From positions 1-64,000 of the forward strand of contig CAXKVR010000107.1 of NCBI GenBank assembly GCA_964058845.1: a stretch of 64,000 bases of DNA, in the 5' to 3' direction. Shown piece after piece: positions 46,554 to 58,086 of the stretch (the first letter of the stretch is position 1; each line of letters starts with the position of its first letter). This DNA comes from Carex sylvatica. Lineage: Eukaryota > Streptophyta > Magnoliopsida > Poales > Cyperaceae. A program made the translations under genes and the position numbers. Under the pieces are notes generated by a model that was not told the origin of the DNA, made no database searches, and saw nothing but the letters and a program-made list of their open reading frames with translations.

Positions 46554-48465
46554 ATGGAGCACACCAGCTCTATCCTCAACCCCAACCCCAACCCCAACGC
46601 CTACACCTTGGACTCGCCTCACCCAGTCTACGCCATGGCATTCTCTACCTCCTCCTCTGCCCCCTTCCGCCTCGCTCTGGGCTCCTTTCTCGAAGAATAC
46701 AACAACAGGGTCGACATCGTGACCTTTGACGAGGAATCAACGACTTTTCGAGCCGAACCAGCTCTCTCCTTTGACCACCCATATCCAGCAACCAAGCTTA
46801 TGTTTCACCCTCGAGAGATTCTGGGCTCCACATCGTCCTTGATCGCGTCGTCCGGGGATTTCCTGAGACTCTGGCAAGTAAACCATGACGGGGATGGTGC
46901 AGGGAAGAGCGAGCTCAGGTCAGTGTTGAATAATAGCAAGTCCAGTGATTTCTGTGCCCCTCTGACATCGTTCGATTGGAATGATGCCGAACCAAGGCGA
47001 ATTGGTACATCATCTATTGATACCACGTGCACTGTGTGGGATATCGAGCGTGGTGCTGTTGAGACTCAGCTCATTGCACATGATAAGGAGGTGAGGATGC
47101 AAGTCATTGTATATTTAGGTACCTTTTCTGATTCAAAATTGTATTGATAACCATCCGTACTGTTGAAACCAGATTTTAGTTTGTGAGGCACACCAGTACC
47201 AGTTGTGAAATGTTATACTGATCTCAGGGCATTACTGATTGAGATGGAAATATTACAGGAATAGACAGTGTATGGAGGAAGTTCAGCAAAAAATATTAGT
47301 AAAAAATAAAATTTAGGTTCAGCTAAAAAGGAACAGAGGGACAAAACAAGCCATCGGACGTAAATTACTATAGAAATATTGCTTGTATTATTAGAGATTA
47401 TAATGCATGCCCGTACTGTGTCTACACTGGGATCACTCGTGGTTGGAAGTCGTGTATGTAAGTATATAAGACTATTGCTGAAAAAGGAGGAACTAGAAAA
47501 AAAAATGCACACACATTTTTTTTTTTTTCAAGTTTACAAGTTGCTATGAGCCGTCTAAAATAATAAAATATCAGTCTTTTTGTATATGAAAGAATGCCAC
47601 AAAGTATATAATAACTCAGTGAGGAAATTTCTTTTCCTTTCTTCCCAATTTACATTTATGGTTATGATATCTCACTACAGTATAGTTCAAAAATAACAAA
47701 TTTTTGAAAGACACAAAAATAGGAGATAAACCATCAATTAAATAAATTTTAAAATATAATAATGCTATAATGACAGAATTAATGGCTGTTACTTGTTTGC
47801 ACCTTCTTGGACATCAAAAATATAGACATAATTAGAACACCAGAGGTTAATCAGAAGTCTGGAGTCAAGAATATAAGGTAAAAAATAAGATAAAGGGTAA
47901 AATAGTAACCCTAATTACCTGTACTGAAACTTGCGGTTTAAACAAATGGCAGGTGTATGACATCGCATGGGGAGAAGCTGGTGTTTTTGCCAGTGTCTCG
48001 GCCGACAGTTCCGTTCGCATCTTTGACTTACGTGACAAGGAGCACTCAACTATAGTCTATGAGAGCCCGCGGCCTGACACACCCCTCCTCCGTCTCGCTT
48101 GGAACAAGTCCAACCTTCGGTACATGGCCGCCATCCAGATGGACAGCAACCGCATCATCATCCTCGACATCCGCTCACCTGCCGTACCTGTTGCTGAGCT
48201 GCAGCGTCACCGTGCCTGCGTCAATGCCCTAGCATGGGCCCCGCAGGCACCACGTCACCTCTGTTCAGCTGGGGACGATGGCCAGGCATTGATATGGGAG
48301 GTCCCAGCAGCTGACACACCAGGGACAATGCTCCCGCCTGAAGGGCTGGACCCACTGCTGGGATATTCAGCACCAGCCGAGATAAACCAGCTTCAGTGGT
48401 CAGCGGCACACCCGGATTGGATTGGGATTGCCTTTGCGAACAAGGTTCAACTGCTTAGAGTTTAG
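46554..48465 (+). CDS. TTG1-type WD40 protein (349 aa, two exons)
   Basis: Exon 1 is 46554-47090 (179 codons), and exon 2 is 47953-48465 (170 codons plus stop). The intron 47091-47952 is GT-AG, phase 0, after HDKE. The protein matches TRANSPARENT TESTA GLABRA 1 along its whole length. Motifs are YAMAFS (26-31), [15 protein letters not shown] (42-56), [12 protein letters not shown] (73-84), DFLRLW (102-107), [19 protein letters not shown] (126-144), [12 protein letters not shown] (154-165), [16 protein letters not shown] (182-197), [10 protein letters not shown] (203-212) and the end [20 protein letters not shown]1 is about 341 residues, so length fits. An NPNPNPN stretch at 9-15 is an extra. 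TTG1 is the WD40 scaffold of the MYB-bHLH-WD40 complex controlling anthocyanin and proanthocyanidin synthesis, trichomes, root hairs and seed-coat mucilage. The LWD1/LWD2 paralogues are the alternative, but the FLEEYNNR and NNSKSS..CAPLTS wording favours TTG1. No disabling change is seen. Confidence 0.93.
47091..47952 (+). other. TTG1 intron (862 bp)
   Basis: Donor GAG|GTGAGG and acceptor GGCAG|GTGTAT, phase 0, at the conserved HDKE-V(Y/H)DIAWG junction. The interior is AT-rich, with a T/A-rich tract near 47516. No coding or repeat signature seen. Confidence 0.85.
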
Positions 48466-49102
48466 TTAGACATGGTTGGTTTCTCTACCTCCTTGTTTTT
48501 CATTTTAATTGATTTACGGAATGAAACACACGTAGTTTAAAATAAATAATGTTCTTAATGACGTGCTTTAGTATTCAGATGTCACTGTTTTAATTTCGAC
48601 AATGATTTGTCAATAGTAGTTTCAACAGGTACGAGTTTCCTAGCTTTGCTATCTTTTAACGGTTTATTATCTCCGTTATTTATAAACTCTTTTTATAGGA
48701 GCAAGGTAGTATTTACTTTTCCACATCTAGTTTTATCTAACAGTTCCTCACGAGCTGAGCGGGCAAAATCTAGGTTATTGACTCAACTGTGAATAACCTG
48801 ACTGAACCAAACCCTCATCCACTTCAAACTTTTTGAAAAATGTGTGACCAACCTTGATCAACCTGCAGCTCAAGCTGTCTGAATTTGAATGACCCCGAAA
48901 TCAATTTTATTACGATAATAAGTTGAAATGATCTGGATTAGGACTTGATTGATAATAACCTAAACCGAAGCAATCTAAAACCCTGAACAAATTGAGGCCA
49001 AAAATGACATGAACTGAGACAAAAAAGAAAAACCTTTCTGACTTAATTGTTCCAAGCTAACTCCTTCTGCCACTATAATAAAAAGGCTAAGACTATGTTT
49101 GT
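48466..49102 (+). other. TTG1 3' region and spacer
   Basis: The 3' UTR presumably lies in the first few hundred bases. AATAAATAATG near 48541 could serve as a polyadenylation signal. No other gene recognised. Confidence 0.4.
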
Positions 49103-49119
49103 CTGTGGATCATGATTTT

Positions 49120-49681
49120 TTTTTAAGGTTGGCGGTGAAATGCCGCCAACAATTGGATTGGTATATATAAAAAGGTTTATTTACAAACAAAAGGCAGCCC
49201 TAAATGAGCATGCAATTAAAATAACAAAACAGAAGAAAGAAAGAAAAAGGCCCAAAAGAAAGCAAAGGAGAGATTCTTTAACTATTTGAAATTGCTGCCA
49301 GGAGAGCGGAATAAACACCATCATGCCCTATGATACCCCCTCTCCTATAGCTATATGCTTTGCAGCCAAAAAACAATATCGAGAGCTGTATCATTAATTA
49401 ACAAAACCATCGGTTTCCTCTTATTCTCTCCCGTCGCAAGGCCCAGACTCCCGCCGCCCAAATCACATTATTTCGATCGCGAGTCCTCGTTACATTCGGT
49501 TCTCCCAATTTCCAGCTTCGACAAATGCTACCTCTATCCACGATTGATGTGCGAGAAGGCCTTGCCAAAAACTTCTTGCATAACTGTAGGTTCACATGAT
49601 GTGGTTAGATGTCTCCATTGAGGTGGAGTCGCACAAATGGCAGGCTGGCAGCCTAGTTGAACTTCAGCCCGTCCTGGACAA
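49120..49681 (-). mobile_element. Retroposed insert with 17-bp target duplication (LINE 3' end or similar)
   Basis: CTGTGGATCATGATTTT flanks it at 49103-49119 and 49682-49698. On the minus strand the insert ends in an A run after a stem-loop, TTGGCGGCATTTCACCGCCAA minus its last base (about 49,126-49,147), which fits target-primed reverse transcription. A minus-strand frame at 49398-49595 is not recognised. It may be a 5'-truncated LINE or another reverse-transcribed RNA. Confidence 0.75.
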
Positions 49682-49698
49682 CTGTGGATCATGATTTT

Positions 49699-51796
49699 AC
49701 TGGCTGCGTAACTTGTTTGTACCTGACCTTGATTCTATGAGCATTTTTTTTTCTTTTTTCTTTTTCTTTCTGTATATTTAGCAATGCTTCTGTTTAATTT
49801 GTGCTCCCCAACCCTAATTAACTTTTACACAATTTTCTTCAAATAGGCGGAAGGTATGAATCAGCTGTACCATACGACATGGTACCAATATCGGTTAATA
49901 GATGGTATAGATATTCTTTCCTTCCATGCAAAATTTTACCGACAGATTCATTGTGTTAATTATTATATTGAAAACTTACAACTTTGTTTTTTTTTTGTTT
50001 TTGAGTGCTTAATCAGTTCTTTTTCCTCATTAAGGTTAAGGTCCTTTTTTCAACTGTAGCACTAGTTGTGGATCTTCTATAGTTCTATTGTTAGATCTGA
50101 GACATTATTTTTTTGTAATTTCAGATAACCGATATTGCAATGAAACTTGTTGGTGTAGATGCTCTGTTTGCTGAGAAATACAAGTGCAAGTGACATGGTA
50201 AAAATGTTGCTGTAGAAAACTAGCACATTTGTAAGTTTGGGATGTAAGCTTAAATTCTAGGATCTCTGTTTTTTTTTTTCCTCTCTCTCTCTCTTTCATG
50301 TACGCCTATCGCTTAGTTTCCTTCTTTAAGCAATAATTTAATTTTTGGTAGTGGTTATTGTATAGCATTGATACTCAAATCTTTCAAAATACTATAACAT
50401 GGGCTTATGATTTCCTTGCAATTTAGGTCTGTTGAAGTGTTTCCGGTGGCTTTTAGCAATTTGGGTTTTCTGGATTCCTTAATGTACAATTTTATGGTTC
50501 TTAGGATTACGCAAGGAGAAATGGAAAAATTGTTGGACCAATTATATCTTGATAATACGAACAACATTTTATCATATAAAAAAAAGTAATTTGACTTAGA
50601 TAAAACAATTATAGGCGTATGTTACTTTATAGATTAGTTGTGTCAAACTTCATGTAATTTTAGTGTTATTTGAATGTACATAGTTATAATTGATACGAAC
50701 TATTTTTCTTAATTAATGAAATTTGTTGGTTGGCTATTGGCCGACTGACCCTCAAATTTTTTTTAAGTGTTATTCGATATTTCATCAAAGAATTTTAAAT
50801 AAAGATTTTGTAAATTATAAATCATTGAAAGATAAAATTTGCATCAAATTTTTTTACCTGTGTATAATATGCAAATAGTATTGACAATTATTTATCGGTC
50901 AAATTTTCAAATTACAAGTTATTTTGATAATTATGGTGATTGTAATAAATTTGTTGTTGATGAATTTCGACTGTAGAAGGAAAGTAAAGAAGAAGGTTGT
51001 CAATAAGGCACTAGCATTGGCCAGCTCTATGAAAAATACTGTTTGTCCAGATCAGCAAAAAAAAAGCAAGAGAGAGAGAGAGTTTGGCTGCAACTTTTTT
51101 TCGTGAAATGAGCTACATCTGACAATTTTCTTTTCATGTTTAGAAATTGAAAAAACTGATTTGTCCGAAAATGGATTGCTCTTATTGTTTTTTTTTTTGA
51201 AAGAATCTGATCATTAATTCGGTCAAGTACTTCTAAGAACTATCAAAGATTGTTTAAATTTATTTCAAAAATTAAGTTTTGAGGTAGGAAAATAAAATTG
51301 GTAAATCATCATGGTCGGATAGAAACTTTCGGGCGAGGGAAGGAAGAAGAAGAGAGAAGAAAAAAAGAAAGAGAGGTGATCAGAATTTTAAAATTATGGA
51401 TGGAGCAAAGCATTGATTTTGTCACTTGTCATTTCAAATTTTAAGTGTTGCTACTTGCTTGTTGTGAAAATGTGTGATAATGGTGACCGGACTAAATAAT
51501 AATCCGGTCCTTATTATTTTTAGAGAAGAAAACAAATTGTTTTTTTTTTCTAAAACGAATTTTACATCTGATACGTGTTATCCGTTTTTAAAGAAATCTG
51601 AAGTTAGGCTGAGTGTAGTGTTATAAAGAAACTCAGATTGCAAGACTTGTTGATTAGTTAACATCTCATTTACTGGTAACCATCGAACGACAGAGACAAC
51701 AAATCAGAAAGAAGTCCGTATCACCTAACATGCAAACTGAAATTCAACTAAGCATGCGTGGGGTAAGTTTAAAGCACTTTTCAAATATATATAAAA
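49699..51796. other. Intergenic, no recognised gene
   Basis: AT-rich with short open frames only. A phrase reading ITDIAMKLVGVDALF after an AG at about 50,125 and a Lys-rich phrase near 50,980 could be old exon pieces, but I cannot name them. A CT repeat lies at 50281-50296. Confidence 0.4.
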
Positions 51797-51805
51797 TATT
51801 TTTAA

Positions 51806-52269
51806 GGGAAAATTGTGAAAATGCCACTCCAAAACCTTCAAATTGTGAAAATGCCATCCTGAACTTTGAAATTGTAAAAATGCCACTCTAAACTTCATTA
51901 ATTGTAATTTTGCCACTCCAAATAATTAATGACTAAAATACCCTCCCATCACCAAACCCCTCTTCTCCCATCCGGTTTCCACCTCTTCTAACTGCAAAAA
52001 TTTTTTGGAGTCAACCACGCAAAAAAATTCCATCAACAATCAAAAACCCTAGATTTTGTCAACCACGCAAAAAAATTCTGCAGTTAGAAGAGGTGGGAAC
52101 CGGGTGGGAGAAGAGGAGTTTGGTGATGGGAGGGTATTTTAGTCATTAATTATTTGGAGTGGCAAAATTACAATTAATGAAGTTTGGAGTGGCATTTTTA
52201 CAATTTCAAAGTTCAGGATGGCATTTTCACAATTTGAAGGTTTTGGAGTGGCATTTTCACAATTTTTCC
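51806..52269. mobile_element. MULE-type palindromic MITE (464 bp)
   Basis: It starts GGGAAAATTGTGAAAATGCC and ends in the reverse complement of the same sequence with one difference. Both halves are near-perfect inverted copies over about 200 bp. The 9-bp target duplication TATTTTTAA is at 51797-51805 and 52270-52278. No coding sequence. Confidence 0.9.
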
Positions 52270-52278
52270 TATTTTTAA

Positions 52279-52636
52279 TGAAATATTACGGCGTGGGATG
52301 CGTGGGGGTCTGGGGTTGCACAAGAATTAGTTGGTAGCTTGTGATTCGATTGAGTACGTTTGATTCGAAAAAAGTTTGGTTCGAAACGAATTAAACTCAG
52401 TTCAGTTCGAAACTCTTCTTTTTAGTTTTAAACTCTACCTTACTTTTGAACCAGTTTAATTCAAAACTGATTCAAATTGCATCGAATCAAACTCGAATTT
52501 TTCTTTTTAGTTCAAAACCCTACTTCAATTCCGAATCAATTCAATTCGAAATTGATTCGAACTCAAACTTGAACTGAATTAAGCTCGATTCATGTGGATT
52601 CGTTTGCCATATTATTGGGGTCTGACAAAATAAAAA
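52279..52636. repeat. TTCGAA/GATTCGAA-rich degenerate repeat
   Basis: Repeated GATTCGAA, TTCGAAAC and TTCAATTCGAA words in both orientations (52330-52610), with two roughly 110-bp similar halves. Possibly an old TIR element. No gene. Confidence 0.45.
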
Positions 52637-52981
52637 GGAAAAATTGTGATATTGCTACTACAAAACTTTGAAATTGTGAGATTGCCATTACAAACTTCAA
52701 AATTGTGAGAATGCCACTATAAAACTTCATTAATTATGAAAATATCATTTATACTGTATTCTTATATTATTTTTATTAAAAATTAACTGAAAAATAATGT
52801 TTTGATAATCCTCCAGTCCATGTGATTCCGTTCGGCGACGAGGTAGCACAAACGACCCCGTTGATGTTCTTCTCGATCTTGATAAGCATCTCTATCCCGT
52901 CGACTCCGCTTCAACTCCTTCGCTGACGATTTTGACGACACCGACCTCTCATCTCTCGCATCGCGGTTGAACAGGAGACTC

Positions 52982-53425
52982 ATGCGAAGGTCGCTCCTGT
53001 CAGATGTATCACTGGAGGAAGGTAATCGTAGTCAAACTCTATTTTCATATTGGAGATTAGTTACTTTTAATTGGAAATAAATTTCGTGGATTGGTGATAA
53101 TAGCTAATTTTTTCTAAGACTTTCTTAAATGTTGTCAATTTTCTCTGATTGGATTGGCCTTAGATGCATAACCAGTAAGTAAGGCGGCACCAATGGTGGA
53201 GCTACCAGTTGAGCCCCAATCATTGAGAGAGTTAAGCCTCAAGTTGCTCAAGCGAGGCCTCAACCTCTTTGTCCCCTCTCATGGTGCTTCCCTCTCGACA
53301 CAGAAAGGTCTCATTTCAACCATACCTTTTATTTAATTCTCAAGTTCCAACCTTGTTAATAACTTACTAATTAATTTTTTTTTTCTTTTGCTCTGTTCAG
53401 CGAAAGGATTCGAGTCATCTATAAG
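52982..53425 (+). CDS. Captured gene fragments with a PRL1-like N-terminus
   Basis: Three phase-compatible exons: 52982-53021 (starts MRRSLLSDVSLEE), 53176-53307 and 53401-53425, each bounded by GT/AG. The second reads VEPQSLRELSLKLLKRGLNL, then FVPSHG. This resembles the N-terminal region of PLEIOTROPIC REGULATORY LOCUS 1, a WD40 protein of the spliceosome-associated NTC complex. None of the WD40 repeats is present. Exons joining in frame suggest either a captured genomic piece with introns or an expressed chimera. The identification rests on a short stretch. Confidence 0.45.
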
Positions 53426-54162
53426 GTACGTTAAATGTTGAGTTGATATTTTTCTCCATATTTATTGTTTTTTAAATTCATTATGAAAGGCTTCTGGTAT
53501 ATGTCTGTCTCAGGAAGCATCTTTTTACTAGTATGGTGACCTGATTTGAAATGTTTGTATGTTTTCTATTTGCTTGCGTAGTGGTAAATACTAATTTAAG
53601 GTTTTAGGGTTAACCAGTAAAGGAAAGTAACTTGTGTTTTGTCTTTGGAATGGTTGCAGAATCAACTACTCATTATTAAATGAAGACCTAGTTATAAAGG
53701 CACGATTTACTCGAGTTCTTACTGGGTTTGATTTGGAGTGACTGCATAATTGGTAATCTAGTTGCATATTTATGATTAAAAATTTTAATTTGGACAAAAT
53801 TGCATTATTGAGAATAAGTGCAATGAGGAGATTACTTCGAGGTAGAATAAGTGCAATGAAGAGATTTCTTGATTTGGAGCTCATCTATAGATGCTATATA
53901 TTTAATCCAGCCAACCAAGGAGAAGTAACTACGAAAAACTGTAAAGCTTCTTCTTTTGATTCTGTTTATATTCTTACAGTTCATATCGCTTGCAAGTTTA
54001 TGATCTCACTATTGTCATTTGTCAAACTGGTATACAATGCAAAATAATAAAGGTTGCAGTATTGCATCATGCAAAAATTGACAATGTCGGTTGATGTTTT
54101 TTATGAATTTGAACTCATGCATTATCTGTGTTTTTAAATTTTCTTTACCCTCGCAATTGTAG

Positions 54163-54493
54163 AAAAATTGGAGATGTGAAGAATCCACCCTAGAGGAGAG
54201 ATCAAAGGAGCTCAAGAGCAAGTATGAAACTGCTTCTAAATTGGAGAAACTTATCAAAGAAATATATGAGAAAATTGCATATTTGCAAAATATCATTGCT
54301 TTGCTCCAGGTTGACCAGTTATTTCACTATATTTACATTCTTTCGAGTTCTTTTCAACTAATTATAATTTTCTACATCAATCATTATCATAACTTACTAA
54401 TTTTGTTGTGTGGGTCTGCAGAAAAAAGAAGTGGCTGATGCAGCCGAGAAAGCCGACAAGGCCAATGCTAAAATGTTCAACTACAAGAATTGA
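54163..54493 (+). CDS. Captured coiled-coil exons, identity unknown
   Basis: Exon 54163-54309 starts after TGTAG and ends CTCCAG|GTTGAC. Its frame reads EERSKELKSKYETASKLEKL, then IKEIYEKIAYLQNIIALLQ, a clear heptad-type coiled coil. Exon 54422-54493 starts after CTGCAG and reads KKEVADAAEKADKANAKMF, then NYKN and a stop. The two exons join in frame. The parent gene is not recognised. They lie in the same element as the PRL1-like fragment but are not clearly in phase with it. Confidence 0.45.
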
Positions 54494-54970
54494 TTGCTGA
54501 GTACCAGTATTGCAACGTCCATGGTTTGGATTGGTGCAGTACTAGTTAACTACAAGAATTGTATATTTTTCTTGGACAACTTCTAACATATTTACAAGAA
54601 ATACAATGTTGTTAATTTCAGTTGCATATTTTGCTTTTATGGATTATGTAAATGTTGTTATAGTGTTGTTTTTTTTTGAATGAATATGTTATGTTGTTAA
54701 ATTGTGTTGCCTTTTGTTTATGTTGTCTACATTATTTGCATGATATTTTATTTAATGTCAATGAATATTGAATGGTAACATATGACTAGCAAAAATATGG
54801 AGGCTAGCCCCGATACAAGCAAAATCATGTCAAAATTTTTACAAAAAGACCCTTGCTAGGGTAGATTTTTTTCATTGTCATATTTATTTTACACTATGCT
54901 TGATCTACTTGTTTTACTATACCACAATTTACTAGTTTGAGCATGAATTTTATAATTTTGTGATTTCACA

Positions 54971-55065
54971 TGTACCAGTGTACTAATGATGTACTGTACC
55001 AGTGTTGAACAATGATGTACCAGTGTACCACTGATGTACCAACCACGTACCAATGTTGAACAATG
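54971..55065. repeat. Short minisatellite, GTACCAGTGT/GATGTACCA
   Basis: Four to five imperfect copies of a 20-30-bp unit with TGTACCAGTGT and TGAACAATGATG. Confidence 0.65.
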
Positions 55066-55496
55066 AAGAAAAATAAGTAAAACCCCAACATGAATTTCAT
55101 TTGCAATTCTGAGAGATGATAACCACTTCTCATACTATATAAAATTTCTCATACATTCCATCATCCAAAAAACAAGACCTTGATGCTATTTTCAGCAACG
55201 TGTATGCAATTTTTTTTGTATTGATTCAAAGAGCAAAATAAAAGCATCAAACATGGATACATGAATAAAAGCATCATCATTCAAAGAGCAAAATAAAATT
55301 AAACATTCAATTACAAAGTCATACAACCTCTAAGATTCTGACCATACCACCTCTAAGAAAAAAAAAAAATGCTTGAATCATACCCTTTCAATCAAATATA
55401 TATGCTTGAATCATACCCTTTCAATCAAATAAATTTCAAAAGATTTCATTTTCCCACTAACCATAATACAAAGAAAAGTAAAAAAACATAGTGCCA

Positions 55497-56330
55497 ATTT
55501 TTTCTTCAAATATGCGAAGCATGAATTGGGTTTGCATTTAGTGGAACAAAACATCGTCGCACCATCCCACATTACAAAGAGCATTTTCTGGTTCCATCCA
55601 CTGAAGATCGTCAAAATTCTCATGTAACCTGTTGTGACCCCAATTGTCAGATGCTCTGACACATGGTGCAAATTTGGTTTGAATACTATGCCGAACCATC
55701 CCATGAGAAACGAACCTAGCTGATCAAAGAGCAATTGATTAATTCTTCAAAAAGAGACAATTTTATGAAATTTCAGATGATTGCATGAAGGAATTACACA
55801 GCTAATCAACAAAAGGCTGCATTATATGCAAGTAGGTCAAAATTTGTGCAAGTACTGGTTCAGTACACATCCAATGAGAAATTATAAGCTTAATTCCCTC
55901 GCTTATCAAAATTTGATGCCCTATTCATAGATAAACCTCAATCTGACCAATTTCATATTTTACTTGTCAGAGGTTACTAATTTTAGATTTTTTTTAACCC
56001 TAGTTTCAGATTTTACTTGGAATTTACTTGTCAAAGGTAACCAATTTCAGATTTTAGAACTCTAATTTCAGCAAACTACAAAATTACTATAAACTTTCAG
56101 AAATTTAGAGAGAGAGAACAAGAGAGTGGAGAGAGAGCTTACCAACTTCACAAGACTCTGAAGGAAGTCGTGGCATAGTTTCAGTCGAGAGGAGCTTCAC
56201 CGAGAGAGAGAGGAGAGAGAAGCGGTTGTCACTGGAGAAGTTGGCGCCGACAGAGAGTAGCGTTTGTCGCTGGAGAACTTCGCGCCGAGAGAGGAGAGGA
56301 ATGGCGGAGACATCGCCTGGTTCCGATTAG
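55497..56330 (-). CDS. Possible minus-strand transcript fragment in the Pack-MULE
   Basis: A GC-richer block (56143-56330) has on the minus strand an ATG frame (MSPPFLSSLGAKF) in a CT-rich leader-like context, and a donor GTTG|GTAAGC at its end. A second open piece (about 55,720-55,500), after an AG near 55,715, reads FVSHGMVRHSIQTKFAPCVR in one frame. I do not recognise either piece and cannot show that they join. Low confidence as a gene. Confidence 0.25.
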
Positions 56331-56370
56331 AGCCTGTGGCTGATACGCGTGAGAGAGAGAGAGGGGGGAA

Positions 56371-56406
<36 letters not shown>
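56371..56406 (+). repeat. Run of 36 G
   Basis: Uninterrupted G from 56371 to 56406 after GAGAGAGAGGGGGGAA, just inside the right TIR of the Pack-MULE. It may be genuine or an assembly/base-calling expansion. Confidence 0.9.
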
Positions 56407-56407
<1 letters not shown>

Positions 56408-57476
56408 CGTGTATTTTGATTAAGGGTATTTAAGTATTAATTTTTTAAAGATTAATAGAGTATAAATGATATTCTTATAAATTAATGAAATTTTATAGTG
56501 GCATTCTCACAATTTTGAAGTTTGCAGTGGTATTTTTACATTTTGAAGGTTTTATAGTGCCAATCTCATAATTTTTTTGAAATAAAAAACATGATAATTA
56601 ATGTACATTAGTTTGTATTTGTTCAAGAACACTAAAATTTCAAGGGGAGAGGAATAAAGAAATATAAAGAGAAAAAAATATTTTATATAAATCTTTTAAT
56701 TATTATAATTTTAAATCAGAATGCCGTACATCTTTTCAAAATTACCATTACAATTCTTTAATTTATTTTTTTCTTTTATATTCATACAGTGATTTATATA
56801 TATATATATAACCCTTATTTTGTGGGAGGACTTATATGGCACTAATATATAACATAGTCAACCAAATCGACGGACGTACGTTCTAGGCATTGTCTTTTTT
56901 GTTTCTCTTTTTCCGGTCATTTTTATTAATATCCTTAAAAAAAAGAAAATTGAAAAATGCTCCTGCCATCTGTTTTTTTTTTAAACTGCTCCGACCGCCA
57001 GGCTCACGGGCGGCCCAAAAATCTCACTAGACCGTGAGGCCCACGGGCGGGTTAGACTCTTAGCAGACCGCCCCTATAGGGGGCGGTCCACTTGATTTTT
57101 TCTTTTTTTTAGAGATATTAATATTTTGATTTAAATTATTTTGTGAAGAATTTTTTGTTTTGTTTAGAGTGTACACTAAAAAATAATACATATATTTATG
57201 AAGTGATGCCGTAATTCCTTATTACGATTTATACATGATACGCGCATGGGATGTAGTTATGAAGTTTTTTTGGCCTTGATTCTTTAATAATTTATTTTAT
57301 TCAAATATACACATGGAAGTATAGTTAGATTGTCTCAATGATGTCAACTCTTTTTTTTAAGAGAATAATTTGATTATTTGATTATTGTCGACATATACCA
57401 TTTGCTCGGAGATAGGGCAAATGGACACAATAAATAGTAAATGTATTTTAAAATAATTATATGAATAATTCTTGAA

Positions 57477-57545
57477 TAATCTCTTAGGCTTATGACTAAA
57501 AAAATAATCTCTTAGGCTTATGACTAAAAAAATAATCTCTTAGTC
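57477..57545 (+). repeat. 28-bp tandem repeat, about 2.5 copies
   Basis: AATAATCTCTTAGGCTTATG followed by ACTAAAAA, repeated with identical copies. Confidence 0.85.
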
Positions 57546-57954
57546 ACAGTTTCATTCTGAGTCCAACTTTTGCACCTCTGTTTAACATAGCAAAATATCT
57601 TTAAAAATTATAAAAATTGACTTTCATGCATTCTTGACATCATAGAACACGACTGTAAAGTTTCATACAAAATCTCCACACGAAAACTTAAACTTAATTT
57701 TTGAGGCACTAAACGACGTGTTTTTGAAATTCTGACGCTCCAGAAGCCTCTCACGATGCCGAAGAAAAATTCGGATGCGACTCATTCTCCCATTTCCGAA
57801 AAGTGGTCATACGCGCAAATCTGATTTTCCTAGCCAAAGTTATGGATGTTTAAAGTTTTTCGAAAGCATGAACTTTGAAAATTCATAACTAATTGTAGAA
57901 AAGTCCAAATAAATTGAAATTTGTGTCAATTCTGTGTATTTATGTATGCTATAC

Positions 57955-58086
57955 ATGTTGGTGCAATCACTTTTATAATTTGGTCCCTGTACCAGTCCAG
58001 ACTTATATTGGTAAATCAGTCCAGACTGGCCAGTCTGGACTAATACAGGGACCAAAATGCAAAAGTGATTTGAGTAGCACATGTGA
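57955..58086. mobile_element. Small palindromic MITE nested in the TIR element
   Basis: GGTGCAATCACTTTTATAAT and TTGGTCCCTGTACCAGTCCA are mirrored by an inverted copy ending AAGTGATTTGAGTAGCAC. ACATGT occurs on both sides, a possible target duplication. About 130 bp. Confidence 0.65.

Larger units (their letters stand above)
52637..56579. mobile_element. Pack-MULE-like element carrying gene fragments (3.94 kb)
   Basis: Terminal inverted repeats of about 110-150 bp. The left begins GGAAAAATTGTGATATTGC. The right, read backwards, includes AACTTCAAAATTGTGAGAAT and CCACTATAAAA, which also occur in the left arm. The 9-bp target duplication AAATAAAAA is at 52628-52636 and 56580-56588. The TIR wording is shared with the 464-bp MITE just upstream. 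No transposase is seen. Inside are exon-like fragments with splice sites on both strands. Confidence 0.85.

Noticed and set aside
46554..48465. LWD1/LWD2 (AN11 clock-type) identity
   Set aside because: The N-terminal and middle motifs fit TTG1 better, although the C-terminal half is shared by both groups.
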